Below are positions 10,194-18,345 of a DNA stretch of 64,000 bases, piece after piece. A program made the position numbers and the translations under genes. Origin of the DNA: Lachnospiraceae bacterium XPB1003. GTDB lineage: Bacteria; Bacillota; Clostridia; Lachnospirales; Lachnospiraceae. Under the pieces are notes generated by a model, which saw only the letters and a program-made list of their open reading frames with translations, did not search any database and was not told the origin of the DNA. Position 1 is the stretch's first letter, and every line of letters begins with the position of its first letter. Where the stretch lies: positions 124,001 through 188,000 of the forward strand of contig FMVK01000003.1 in NCBI GenBank assembly GCA_900102065.1, in the 5' to 3' direction.

Positions 10194-12002
10194 ATGCGTG
10201 TAGCGGATTATGTGATGAAGAGGCTTGAAGAGGAGCGTGTAAAGCAGATATTTATGCTTTCAGGTGGCGGCATAATGTATCTTGTTGACGCACTCGGAAG
10301 AAGTAATATCGAATATATATGTTGCCACCACGAACAGGCTGCGGCGATAGCTGCCGAAAGTTATGCGATCGCAGGTGATAGATTGGGGGTATGTCTTGTA
10401 ACGACGGGACCGGGAGGAACAAATGCGCTTACTGCTGCAGGTGCGTCTTTTGTTGATTCCACTCCCGTTCTTTTTTTATCCGGACAGGTTAAAACCGCCG
10501 ACTTTGCGTCGCTTCGTCATGTAAGACAGTTTGGCGCTCAGGAAAATGATATTGTTTCCATGGCAAAACCGGTAACAAAATATGCCGTAACTGTTATGAA
10601 AGCAGAGGATATCGTTTACGAACTTGATAAGGCAATTTATATTTCCACTCATGGACGAAAGGGACCTGTATGGGTAGACATACCTCTTGATGTACAGAAT
10701 ACAGAGATAGATCCGGAGACTCTTCGTAAATTTGATGAAGCGGAGATAAAGGATACGGATATAGTCATTCAAAGAGGAAAAAACAGTTCTGACACAGATA
10801 GCGTGATCGGAAAGCTGATAAAAGATCTGCATGGCGCAAAACGTCCTCTTATCATTGCGGGTAACGGACTTAAGGCTTCCGGAAGTTATGAGGCGTTTTA
10901 TAGATTCAGGGAAAAGATAGGATGCCCGGTTCTGTGCACATGGAGAACGCTGGATCTGATGGATTTTGATGATCCTTATTTCTTTGGAAGTCCGGGACTT
11001 CAGGCGTGCCGTTATTCAAATCTTATTACACAGGGCTGTGACCTGCTCATCGTTCTCGGCAGCCGCCTTGATAATATGATCACCGCTTTCAGTGAGGAAC
11101 ACTTTGCTTTCAGAGCTAAGAAATATATCGTCGATATTGATATTAACGAGATAGAGAAGCTTGCTATGACGGATGTCACGGCAGTTAATTTGGATATAAA
11201 AGCTTTTATTGACAGCTTTGAAAAATGTGCGAAAAAAGAGTCGTTCCCTGCCTATGATGAGTGGCTTGCGTTCTGCCGTAATATGAAAGAACGATTCCCT
11301 CTTCTTGAGGAAAAGCAGGAACAGCAGACGGATATGGTGGATCTGTATCGTCTTACCATGACGCTTTCGGAATACTGCAAAGAAAGCGACGTGATCGTTC
11401 CTTCATCCACAAGCCGTTGCAATACCGCGGGACACATGGCGTTCAAACACAAAAAGGGTCAGAGGATCGTTTCCTGTATGGGATTCGGTTCTATGGGATA
11501 TGCGCTTCCGTGTACGGTCGGCGCTTATTATGCAGCGGATAAAGGCCGCGTGATCATGATCGAAGGCGACGGCAGCCTTCAGCTTAATATCCAGGAGCTC
11601 CAGACCGTTGTGCATAATAAAATCAATGCGAAGATGTTTATCTTCCACAATGCGGGATATGCGGCTATTTCTACAATGCAGAACAGAAACTTTGACGGCT
11701 TCCATGTGGGATGCGATGAGGAAAGCGGCGTTACAATGCCGGATCTTTCAAAGGTTTCTGCAGCATACGGTATACCTTATTACAGGATCGTTAAAAATGA
11801 AGAGATTGATGAAACCGTTAAGAAGGTCATGGAATCTGACGGACCTGTAATATGTGAATTCATCGGATCCATAACATTTGATGAGATACCTAAGTGCATA
11901 TCATCTCTTGATTCTAACGGAAAGAGAGTTTCGGCGGCCCTTGAAAATCCGTTCCCTTTCCTTTCGGAAGAAGAGATGAATGAAATATATAAAGGATTTT
12001 AG
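10194..12002 (+). CDS. Thiamine-pyrophosphate enzyme, acetolactate-synthase-like
   Basis: A 602-residue TPP enzyme with the order pyrimidine-binding, central and pyrophosphate-binding domains of acetolactate synthase and its relatives. The catalytic Glu47 lies in HHEQAAAIAAESYA. The Mg-TPP motif begins GDG at residues 458-460 and ends near FHNAGYAAI. The reaction is unknown: relatives carry out 2-keto-acid carboligation or decarboxylation or ring-opening hydrolysis (IolD). It lies 11 nt before the NeuB-like gene within an operon for surface sugars, which argues for a role in making an unusual 2-keto sugar or its acyl donor rather than branched-chain amino acids. No regulatory subunit gene is adjacent. 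Confidence 0.88.
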   Translation: MRVADYVMKRLEEERVKQIFMLSGGGIMYLVDALGRSNIEYICCHHEQAAAIAAESYAIAGDRLGVCLVTTGPGGTNALTAAGASFVDSTPVLFLSGQVKTADFASLRHVRQFGAQENDIVSMAKPVTKYAVTVMKAEDIVYELDKAIYISTHGRKGPVWVDIPLDVQNTEIDPETLRKFDEAEIKDTDIVIQRGKNSSDTDSVIGKLIKDLHGAKRPLIIAGNGLKASGSYEAFYRFREKIGCPVLCTWRTLDLMDFDDPYFFGSPGLQACRYSNLITQGCDLLIVLGSRLDNMITAFSEEHFAFRAKKYIVDIDINEIEKLAMTDVTAVNLDIKAFIDSFEKCAKKESFPAYDEWLAFCRNMKERFPLLEEKQEQQTDMVDLYRLTMTLSEYCKESDVIVPSSTSRCNTAGHMAFKHKKGQRIVSCMGFGSMGYALPCTVGAYYAADKGRVIMIEGDGSLQLNIQELQTVVHNKINAKMFIFHNAGYAAISTMQNRNFDGFHVGCDEESGVTMPDLSKVSAAYGIPYYRIVKNEEIDETVKKVMESDGPVICEFIGSITFDEIPKCISSLDSNGKRVSAALENPFPFLSEEEMNEIYKGF

Positions 12003-12013
12003 GAGGGAGTGAA

Positions 12014-13540
12014 ATGAGCTTGGAGAGACCGCTTTTTATCTTCGAGATGGCTAATAACCACCAGGGAAGCGTTGAACACGGAAAGAGGATCATCAGGGAG
12101 ATACGCAAAGTCTGTGATAAATTTCCTGAGTTTGATTATGCTTTCAAATTTCAGTACAGAGATCTGGACACCTTTATCCATCCTGATTTTAAAGACAGAA
12201 CAGATATAAAAAATGTTAAAAGATTTAAGGAAACCAGACTTGATATGACACAGTTTGGTGAACTGATGAAAGAAGTTAAGGATAATAACTTCCTTGCTGT
12301 ATGCACTCCTTTTGACGAGGTTTCCGCCGACAGGATCGCAGAGCAGGGATATGATTATATCAAGATCGCAAGCTGCTCCTTTAATGACTGGCCCCTTCTT
12401 GAACGTATAGCTTCAAAGAAAATGCCTGTTATAGCCAGCGGCGCAGGAAGTTCCATGGGAGATGTCAACTCTGTGGTAAGTTTCTTCAGGAACAGAGGTA
12501 TTGAGCTTTCTCTCATGCATTGTGTGGCTGAGTATCCGACAAAGAATGAACAGCTTCAGCTCAATCAGATAGATTATTATAAATCGGAATTTCCCGATAT
12601 TCAGATCGGTTTCTCCACTCATGAATCACCGGATAATATGGAACCTGTTAAGATCGCTGTGGCAAAGGGCGCGATGATATTTGAAAAGCACGTTGGCGTT
12701 CCTACCGATGAGATAACACTTAACGGTTATTCGGCTAATCCGGAGCAGGTAGCAGGCTGGCTTCAGGCCGCAAGAGATGCATTTGCAATATGCGGTGTGG
12801 CAGGCAGAAGATATGAGTCAACCGAGAAGGAGCAGGCTGATCTTGCAGCTCTTAAGCGAGGCGTTTTTGCCAAGCATGAACTTAAGGCAGGTCAGGTTCT
12901 TTCTGCAGATGATTATTTCCTGGCATTCCCCTGTCAGGCAGGACAGGTGGTTGCAAGTGATCTGTCAAAATATAATAAGATCGTGCTTTCCGAAGATGTA
13001 TCACTTAACGGTGCGATCATGAAAGAAAAAGTATCGATCAAGAATACTTCCGTTGATACACTTGGTATAGTTAAAGATATCAATGCATTGTTAAAGGCTG
13101 CGAATGTTGTAGTACCTGCGGGAAGCTGCTGCGAGCTGTCTCATCACTATGGTATCGAGAAATATCGTGAGACAGGTGTGGCAATGATCGATTGTGTAAA
13201 CAGAGAATATTGTAAAAAGATCCTTGTTATGCTTCCGGGTCAGGCTCATCCCTGCCATTACCATGCAAAGAAAGAAGAGACATTTGTTGTTCTCCACGGT
13301 GATCTGAAACTTGATCTTGATGGGGAGACGGTACTTCTTCATAAAGGAGATGTCGTAACCGTAGAGAGAAATAAAAAGCACAGCTTTTCTTCCGAAAACG
13401 GATGCATATTTGAAGAGATATCGACCACTCACTATGTGAATGATTCGTTTTACGATCTGGCTGATACTTTTGTTACTCCGAGAAAAACAAAGGTTCATTT
13501 CACCAAGGAAATGCTCAATGATATTAACGGAGTAAAGTGA
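12014..13540 (+). CDS. NeuB-family synthase with SAF and C-terminal cupin domains
   Basis: A 508-residue fusion. Residues about 5-270 are a NeuB TIM barrel (FIFEMANNHQGS near the start, IKIASCSFNDWPLL, GFSTHESPDN, FEKHVGVP), which in the family condenses phosphoenolpyruvate with an N-acyl amino-hexose. Residues about 285-345 are an SAF/antifreeze-like domain (KRGVFAKHELKAGQVLS). Residues about 355-508 form a cupin with HPCHYHAKKEETF and a later KKHSF, so metal ligands appear intact. Ordinary NeuB proteins end after the SAF domain at about 340-350 residues, so the cupin is an addition. GGAGGGAGTG precedes the ATG. Context (TPP enzyme before, HAD phosphatase overlapping after) suggests synthesis of a nonulosonate-like sugar, with the cupin possibly acting as isomerase or epimerase. 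This role is inference. Confidence 0.9.
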   Translation: MSLERPLFIFEMANNHQGSVEHGKRIIREIRKVCDKFPEFDYAFKFQYRDLDTFIHPDFKDRTDIKNVKRFKETRLDMTQFGELMKEVKDNNFLAVCTPFDEVSADRIAEQGYDYIKIASCSFNDWPLLERIASKKMPVIASGAGSSMGDVNSVVSFFRNRGIELSLMHCVAEYPTKNEQLQLNQIDYYKSEFPDIQIGFSTHESPDNMEPVKIAVAKGAMIFEKHVGVPTDEITLNGYSANPEQVAGWLQAARDAFAICGVAGRRYESTEKEQADLAALKRGVFAKHELKAGQVLSADDYFLAFPCQAGQVVASDLSKYNKIVLSEDVSLNGAIMKEKVSIKNTSVDTLGIVKDINALLKAANVVVPAGSCCELSHHYGIEKYRETGVAMIDCVNREYCKKILVMLPGQAHPCHYHAKKEETFVVLHGDLKLDLDGETVLLHKGDVVTVERNKKHSFSSENGCIFEEISTTHYVNDSFYDLADTFVTPRKTKVHFTKEMLNDINGVK

Positions 13541-13542
13541 TC

Positions 13543-14199
13543 ATGCCGAAATACAAACTGGTAATATGGGATGTCGACGGTACATTGCTGGATACGTCTC
13601 CTGGTTTGCTGGCATCTACCCGGTACATGATAGAAACATTGGGATTACCTAAGATCCCGGAAGATGTATTGGAGTCATTTGTCGGACCGAGGATTCAGGA
13701 TTCTCTTGATCGGGTTTACGGGTTGACCGGAGATGAACTGAAAGAAGCGGCAGCGGTGTTCAGAGATCATTATAAAGAGGGGGATGTTCTTAAAGCCGAA
13801 CCGTATCCCGGGATAGAAGAAGTGCTTCAAAAGCTTTCGGATGCCGGCGTTAAGATGGCTGTAGCAACCAATAAGCGGCAGGATTTTACAGATTCGTTGA
13901 TGCAAAAATTTGGCTTTGATAAATATCTGAGTTGCGTTTTCGGGACCGATCCTGCAGGGAAATATGTAAAGACTGATCTTATCAATATGTGTGTCGGTTA
14001 TTTTCCGGATATCGACAGATCCGAAGCAGTGATGATCGGAGACAGCGCTTATGATGCCAAAGCGGCATTGGAAGTCGGAGTGGATTTTATGGGTGTTACC
14101 TACGGGTTTGATTTCAAAAAACCTGAAGATATGGTGGAATATGATCCTGTAGGTGCAGCCAAAGATATAAAAGAACTAAAAGAATTACTTATGAAATAA
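13543..14199 (+). CDS. HAD-superfamily phosphatase, phosphoglycolate-phosphatase-like
   Basis: A 218-residue HAD hydrolase. WDVDGTLLDTSPG carries the DxD nucleophile pair, VATNKRQDF the second motif, and MIGDSAYDAKAA the acidic Mg-binding motif; the cap domain lies in between. GGAGTAAAG lies upstream of ATG 13543; a GTG at 13537 overlapping the previous stop codon is an alternative start. By position it may remove the phosphate from a sugar-phosphate product of the preceding NeuB-like enzyme, as a KdsC- or NeuAc-9-phosphatase-like step, but the substrate is not readable from sequence. Confidence 0.88.
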   Translation: MPKYKLVIWDVDGTLLDTSPGLLASTRYMIETLGLPKIPEDVLESFVGPRIQDSLDRVYGLTGDELKEAAAVFRDHYKEGDVLKAEPYPGIEEVLQKLSDAGVKMAVATNKRQDFTDSLMQKFGFDKYLSCVFGTDPAGKYVKTDLINMCVGYFPDIDRSEAVMIGDSAYDAKAALEVGVDFMGVTYGFDFKKPEDMVEYDPVGAAKDIKELKELLMK

Positions 14200-14214
14200 A
14201 AAACGGAGGGAAAT

Positions 14215-15288
14215 ATGAGCGATTTAAATGCAAAAGAACAGGCAAGCAGAAATTATCTTAAAGAGAAGAAGCCTTACGTATTTGAGAAGGTTTCAAAGTT
14301 TAAAGAAAAATATGACAGAGGCGAGAGCATAGCGATCATTCAGCTTCAGTACAACTATATGTGTAACATGAAGTGCGAACACTGCTCCATAGAATCATAT
14401 CAGAGAAATGCAGCAGGCAAGAAGAGCCTTACACCTGCAGATGTTGCAAATCTTGCAAAGCAGGCTGACGAGATGGGCCTTGCAAGATTCGTTATATCAG
14501 GCGGAGAGCCTACAACATTCCCTGATCTTGATGACCTTGTTGCTGCTATCGATCCTGAAAAGTTCTTTATCAACAGTGATTCCAACGGATATCTCCTTGC
14601 AGAAAAGGCTGAGCATATGAAGAAGATCGGTATTGACCGTATCCAGCTCAGTATAGACAGTCTTAATGCAGAGGAGCATGATGAGTTCAGAAGAAAGCCC
14701 GGCGCATGGCAGCATGCGATGGATGGTATAAAAGAGTGCCAGAGAATTGGGCTTCCTCTTTACATCCAGACTGTTGTAACAAAGCAGAGACTTTACTCCG
14801 ATGAGTTCAAACAGTTTGTTGAGCACTTCAATAATATGGGACTCAATGTATTTATTACATTTGCAAAGCCCATAGGCGCTTATGAAGGACATTACGAAAG
14901 CATGATCGATGCCAAGGATCTGGCATATGAGAGAGAGCTTGAAAAGAAGTATAAGCTTTGCACACATCTTACTCCCGGATACGGACTCGAGATGGGATGT
15001 ATCGGTGTGAAGGGATTCGTTTCGGTTACACAGTACGGTGATGTACAGCCTTGCCCTTATTTCCATTGCTCTATCGGAAATATTTTCGAGATGCCTTTTA
15101 AGGACATCATTGAGCGCGGAATGAGCATTAAGTATTTCGGTGAGCATTATGATACATGCTTCATGGCAGCAGAGCTTCCCTGGGTTAAGAAGTATGTAGC
15201 AGACAAGATTTACGGTAAGCCGGTTCCTGTACCTATGGAGCAGGTATTTACCGATGAAGACAAGACAGTTACCCCCTGGTGGAAATAA
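14215..15288 (+). CDS. Radical SAM protein with SPASM-like C-terminus
   Basis: A 357-residue radical S-adenosylmethionine enzyme. The cluster motif CxxxCxxC is at Cys50, Cys54 and Cys57 (MCNMKCEHC), followed by the GGEPT SAM-binding motif. The C-terminal region has extra cysteines, including the PCPYFHC segment (Cys280, Cys285) and DTCF, resembling SPASM/twitch auxiliary cluster domains. CGGAGGGAAAT precedes the ATG. Enzymes of this type modify peptides or small molecules; in sugar operons they can perform dehydration, epimerisation or deoxygenation. The surrounding NeuB-like, TPP and HAD genes suggest a sugar or keto-acid substrate, which is inference. Confidence 0.88.
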   Translation: MSDLNAKEQASRNYLKEKKPYVFEKVSKFKEKYDRGESIAIIQLQYNYMCNMKCEHCSIESYQRNAAGKKSLTPADVANLAKQADEMGLARFVISGGEPTTFPDLDDLVAAIDPEKFFINSDSNGYLLAEKAEHMKKIGIDRIQLSIDSLNAEEHDEFRRKPGAWQHAMDGIKECQRIGLPLYIQTVVTKQRLYSDEFKQFVEHFNNMGLNVFITFAKPIGAYEGHYESMIDAKDLAYERELEKKYKLCTHLTPGYGLEMGCIGVKGFVSVTQYGDVQPCPYFHCSIGNIFEMPFKDIIERGMSIKYFGEHYDTCFMAAELPWVKKYVADKIYGKPVPVPMEQVFTDEDKTVTPWWK

Positions 15289-15310
15289 ATAATAGAGCAA
15301 GGTGAATAAT

Positions 15311-15937
15311 ATGGAGATACTGGCACACAGAGGGTTGTGGAAAAAAGTAAATGAAAAGAATTCTCTTGATGTATTAAAAGCAGCATTCGATAAGGGCTAC
15401 GGGATAGAAACTGATATTCGAGATTACAAAGGGAAATTGGTTATTAGTCATAATATCGCAGATGAGAAATCTGCTGATTTAGAGGAACTGTTTGCGTATT
15501 ATGCTGGTAAAAAATGTGATTCAACATTGGCTTTAAATGTTAAAGCGGATGGAATTCAGGATTTGTTAAATGGATTACTTTTGAAATATGGCATAAAAAA
15601 CTATTTTCTCTTTGACATGTCGGTCCCTGAGATGGTTGTGAACAGAAAGATGAATTTGAACTATTATTCAAGGAAAAGTGATGTTGAAAAAGAAACGGTA
15701 ATGATTGACGATGCAATTGGTGTTTGGGTTGATCGTTTTTATGATGATTTTCTGGACCTTGAATATATTAAAAAAGTCATTTCTTTAAAGAAAAAAGTAT
15801 CAATTGTTTCACCTGAGCTTCATGGTTTTTCTTATATCGAAGCATGGGGAAAGATTAGAGATGAAATCGGAAAATCAGTGTATATTCAACTGTGTACAGA
15901 TAAGCCGGAAGAGGCGGAGGAATTCTTCCATGGTTAA
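15311..15937 (+). CDS. Glycerophosphodiester-phosphodiesterase-like protein
   Basis: A 208-residue member of the GDPD/PLC-like TIM-barrel family. The first catalytic His is in LAHRG (His6), then Glu33 and Asp35 in IETDIRD, and His47 in VISHN, as expected of the family. No signal peptide is present, so it acts in the cytosol. A GTG at 15302 extends the frame, but AGAGCAAGG sits at the right distance from ATG 15311. It begins the markedly A+T-rich stretch of the operon and overlaps the next gene by 8 nt. Relatives in capsule loci are often found beside nucleotidyltransferases; a role with a glycerol-phosphate-type substituent is possible but unproven. Confidence 0.8.
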   Translation: MEILAHRGLWKKVNEKNSLDVLKAAFDKGYGIETDIRDYKGKLVISHNIADEKSADLEELFAYYAGKKCDSTLALNVKADGIQDLLNGLLLKYGIKNYFLFDMSVPEMVVNRKMNLNYYSRKSDVEKETVMIDDAIGVWVDRFYDDFLDLEYIKKVISLKKKVSIVSPELHGFSYIEAWGKIRDEIGKSVYIQLCTDKPEEAEEFFHG

Positions 15938-16565
15938 CAATATTAAAGCCGTTTTGTTTGATATGGATGGGGTTCTGATTGATGCAAAAGATTGGCATTA
16001 TGAGGCATTAAATAAGGCTCTTAAGACATTTGGCATAGAGATTAGTCGCTATGACCATCTTCATACTTTTGATGGGCTTCCTACAAAAGTAAAACTGGAA
16101 ATGCTTAGTGAACAATTCTATTTGCCTGAAAAATTACATAAAACGATAAATCAGTTAAAACAGATATATACTGAGGAGTTAATTTATCAAAATTGTCATC
16201 CGCTATTTCATCATGAGTATGCATTATCGAAACTGCGCAATGAGGGATATAAGATTGCAGTATGCTCTAATTCCGTCAGAAATACGATAGAACTTATGAT
16301 GAAAAAGTCAGGCTTGGCAGATTATATTGATTTGATAATGTCAAACGAGGATGTTGTGAAATCAAAACCTGATCCTGAGATTTATTTGAACGCCATGGGA
16401 AAACTTGGATTATCGCCTGATGAATGCATTGTTGTTGAAGATAATCCGAACGGAATAATGGCGGGGAAACGTAGTGGCGCACGCGTTTTGGAAGTGGCAT
16501 CAATTTATGATGTGAATTATGAAAATATAATGAATGCAATTAAGAAGGGTCTGACAAATGATTAA
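15930..16565 (+). CDS. HAD-superfamily phosphatase, beta-phosphoglucomutase-like
   Basis: A 211-residue HAD hydrolase of subfamily IA with FDMDGVLIDAKDWHYEAL (nucleophile Asp and acid Asp), VCSNSVRNT, the Lys in SKPDPEIYL and the metal motif VVEDNPNGIMAG. The frame is open to 15804, but the conserved DxD begins just after ATG 15930, which has GAGGCGGAGG upstream. It overlaps the GDPD-like gene and the next nucleotidyltransferase gene by 8 nt each, consistent with translational coupling. It probably dephosphorylates (or isomerises) a sugar phosphate used by these neighbours. Confidence 0.87.
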   Translation: MVNNIKAVLFDMDGVLIDAKDWHYEALNKALKTFGIEISRYDHLHTFDGLPTKVKLEMLSEQFYLPEKLHKTINQLKQIYTEELIYQNCHPLFHHEYALSKLRNEGYKIAVCSNSVRNTIELMMKKSGLADYIDLIMSNEDVVKSKPDPEIYLNAMGKLGLSPDECIVVEDNPNGIMAGKRSGARVLEVASIYDVNYENIMNAIKKGLTND

Positions 16566-17268
16566 TATTTTAATACCTGCAATGGGAAAAAATATTTTTT
16601 TTAAAGATTATTATTTCCCAAAACCATTGGTTGAAATCAATGGGAAGACCATGCTTGAGCTGCTGGTCAATGATTATGGTTGTTTGGAAGAAAAGAAACT
16701 TACATTTGTTTTTTTGGATGATGAGTGTAAGAAGTTTCATTTGGATGATTCTGCCAAGATATTATGTGATTGCAATTGCATCAAGCTGAAAAATGAAACA
16801 GAAGGTGCTTTGTGTACCAGCTTGATGGCAATAAATTACATTGACAACGATAATCCGTTGATAATAGCAAATATGGATCAGATTATAGATGTGGATTATA
16901 ACGAAGTGCTAAAGTTTTTTAAAGAAAAAAACTGTGATGCAGGAGTGATAACTTTTCAGGATATTCATCCTCGATGGAGTTACATTAAAACTGATGGCGA
17001 GTTTGTATGTGAAGTTGCGGAGAAAAGACCTTTATCACATGATGCTATTGCAGGCTTCTATTATTATTCAAAGGGGAGCAATTTTGTTGAAGCTGCCAAA
17101 CGGGTTTTGTTAAAAAGGAATTCACTGGAAGGTCGATATTATATTTCGTCTTCACTCAATGAGATTATTTTAGATGGATTAAAAGTTGGCTATTATAGAA
17201 TTAATAAGGAACAGTATAAATCGTTTTATTCGCCTGCAAAGATTAGTGAATATGAGGGAAGCAAATGA
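16558..17268 (+). CDS. Sugar nucleotidyltransferase-like protein, degenerate loop
   Basis: A 236-residue protein of the NTP-transferase fold, clearly paralogous to the product of 17594-18328: both share EGA-CT-L-A-YIDNDxP, IAN-DQ-xD and W-S-IK in the same order. The N-terminal signature loop, normally a GxGxRF pattern, is here PAMGKNIFFKDYYFPKPL, lacking the Gly-x-Arg phosphate-binding residues. It may therefore be a pseudoenzyme, an altered-specificity enzyme or a partner of its paralogue. AAGAAGGG precedes the ATG, which overlaps the previous gene; the next gene overlaps its stop codon (ATGA). Confidence 0.78.
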   Translation: MINILIPAMGKNIFFKDYYFPKPLVEINGKTMLELLVNDYGCLEEKKLTFVFLDDECKKFHLDDSAKILCDCNCIKLKNETEGALCTSLMAINYIDNDNPLIIANMDQIIDVDYNEVLKFFKEKNCDAGVITFQDIHPRWSYIKTDGEFVCEVAEKRPLSHDAIAGFYYYSKGSNFVEAAKRVLLKRNSLEGRYYISSSLNEIILDGLKVGYYRINKEQYKSFYSPAKISEYEGSK

Positions 17269-17591
17269 AATGTTATAAGCTTGATGAAATGACCAAAGGG
17301 TGGTTTATCGGAAATTTTGAACCGTCTCTTTATAAAACCAATGATTGTGAAATAGGTGTAAAGCAGTATAAAAAAGGAGATTGTGAACAGAAACATTATC
17401 ATAGGATAGCAAAAGAATATACGGTGATTGTTAAAGGTCGTGTAAAGATGTTTGACAAGGAATTTACGGAAGGTGATATCGTATTGGCTGAACCCGGGGA
17501 TATTACAGGTTTTGAGGCTTTGGAGGATTCTGTAAATGTGGTTGTTAAAATCCCCGGAGCAAATGATGATAAATATGTTGTGGAGGATTGA
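17265..17591 (+). CDS. Small single-domain cupin
   Basis: A 108-residue stand-alone cupin. HYHRIAKEYT and the later GDIVLAEPGDITGFEA give the two cupin motifs, with His and Glu ligands in the first. Its sequence pattern (WFIGNF, SLY, GxVKMFxK, EGDIV, V-VVKIPGANDD) recurs in the N-terminal domain of the WavE-like protein encoded at 18346, so the two are related by duplication. ATGA overlap with the preceding gene and a GGAGG near its end that serves the next gene point to tight co-translation. Function unknown; candidates are sugar isomerase or a binding partner of the nucleotidyltransferases on either side. Confidence 0.82.
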   Translation: MKCYKLDEMTKGWFIGNFEPSLYKTNDCEIGVKQYKKGDCEQKHYHRIAKEYTVIVKGRVKMFDKEFTEGDIVLAEPGDITGFEALEDSVNVVVKIPGANDDKYVVED

Positions 17592-17593
17592 GT

Positions 17594-18328
17594 ATGCTTA
17601 ATATTGTTGTTCCGATGGCTGGGAGGGGAAGTCGCTTTTCTAATGCCGGATATGTTATGCCTAAACCTTTAATTGATATTTATGGGCACTATATGATTGA
17701 GTATGTTGTTAAGAATATAAAGCCTGTATGTGATCATAGGTTTATTTTTATATGTCAGCAGGAACATATTGAAAAGTACAGTATTGATAAAAAGTTAAAG
17801 GAAATATCTGAAAATGCCGAAGTGATTTCGATAGACCATATTACAGAAGGAGCGGCGTGTACGGTATTATTGGCAACACGATATATCGATAACGACGATC
17901 CTATGGTGATTGCGAATAGCGATCAGTATGTCGATATAGATATAGATAGATATTATGAGGCGATGAAGGGAGATGGTCTTATTATGACCATGCCGGCAAA
18001 TGATCCTAAATGGAGCTTCATAAAATACAATGAAAAAGGTCATGTTACATTAGTACGTGAAAAGGAAGTTATTTCCGATGAGGCCACTGTTGGAATTTAT
18101 AATTTCAGACATGGAAGCGATTTTGTGAAATATGCAAATCAAATGATTGAAAAGAATATAAGAGTGAACAACGAATTTTATGTTGCGCCGGTTTACAATG
18201 AAATGATTTCTGATGGGAAGATAATTAATTATTATGACATCGGAAATAAAATGTATGGATTAGGAACACCGGAAGACCTGGATTTATTTAAAGGGAATGA
18301 TGTTTCGAGAAAAGTTTTTTATAATTAA
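17594..18328 (+). CDS. Sugar nucleotidyltransferase
   Basis: A 244-residue NTP transferase with the intact N-terminal signature VVPMAGRGSRFSNAGYVMPKPL, then EGAACTVLLATRYIDNDDP and IANSDQYVDIDIDRYY (metal-binding Asp). It should activate a phosphorylated sugar or small alcohol with a nucleotide; base and sugar are not determinable. A TTG six bases upstream is also in frame, but TGGAGG (17581-17586) is spaced for ATG 17594. Its paralogue at 16558 has lost the signature loop. The upstream cupin gene ends 2 nt before this start. Confidence 0.87.
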   Translation: MLNIVVPMAGRGSRFSNAGYVMPKPLIDIYGHYMIEYVVKNIKPVCDHRFIFICQQEHIEKYSIDKKLKEISENAEVISIDHITEGAACTVLLATRYIDNDDPMVIANSDQYVDIDIDRYYEAMKGDGLIMTMPANDPKWSFIKYNEKGHVTLVREKEVISDEATVGIYNFRHGSDFVKYANQMIEKNIRVNNEFYVAPVYNEMISDGKIINYYDIGNKMYGLGTPEDLDLFKGNDVSRKVFYN

Positions 18329-18345
18329 TATTTGAGCAAGGGTAT

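Noticed and set aside
14497-15300. 267-codon minus-strand frame under the radical SAM gene
   Set aside because: The + frame has the CxxxCxxC and GGEPT motifs and good ribosome site; the minus frame has no recognisable features.
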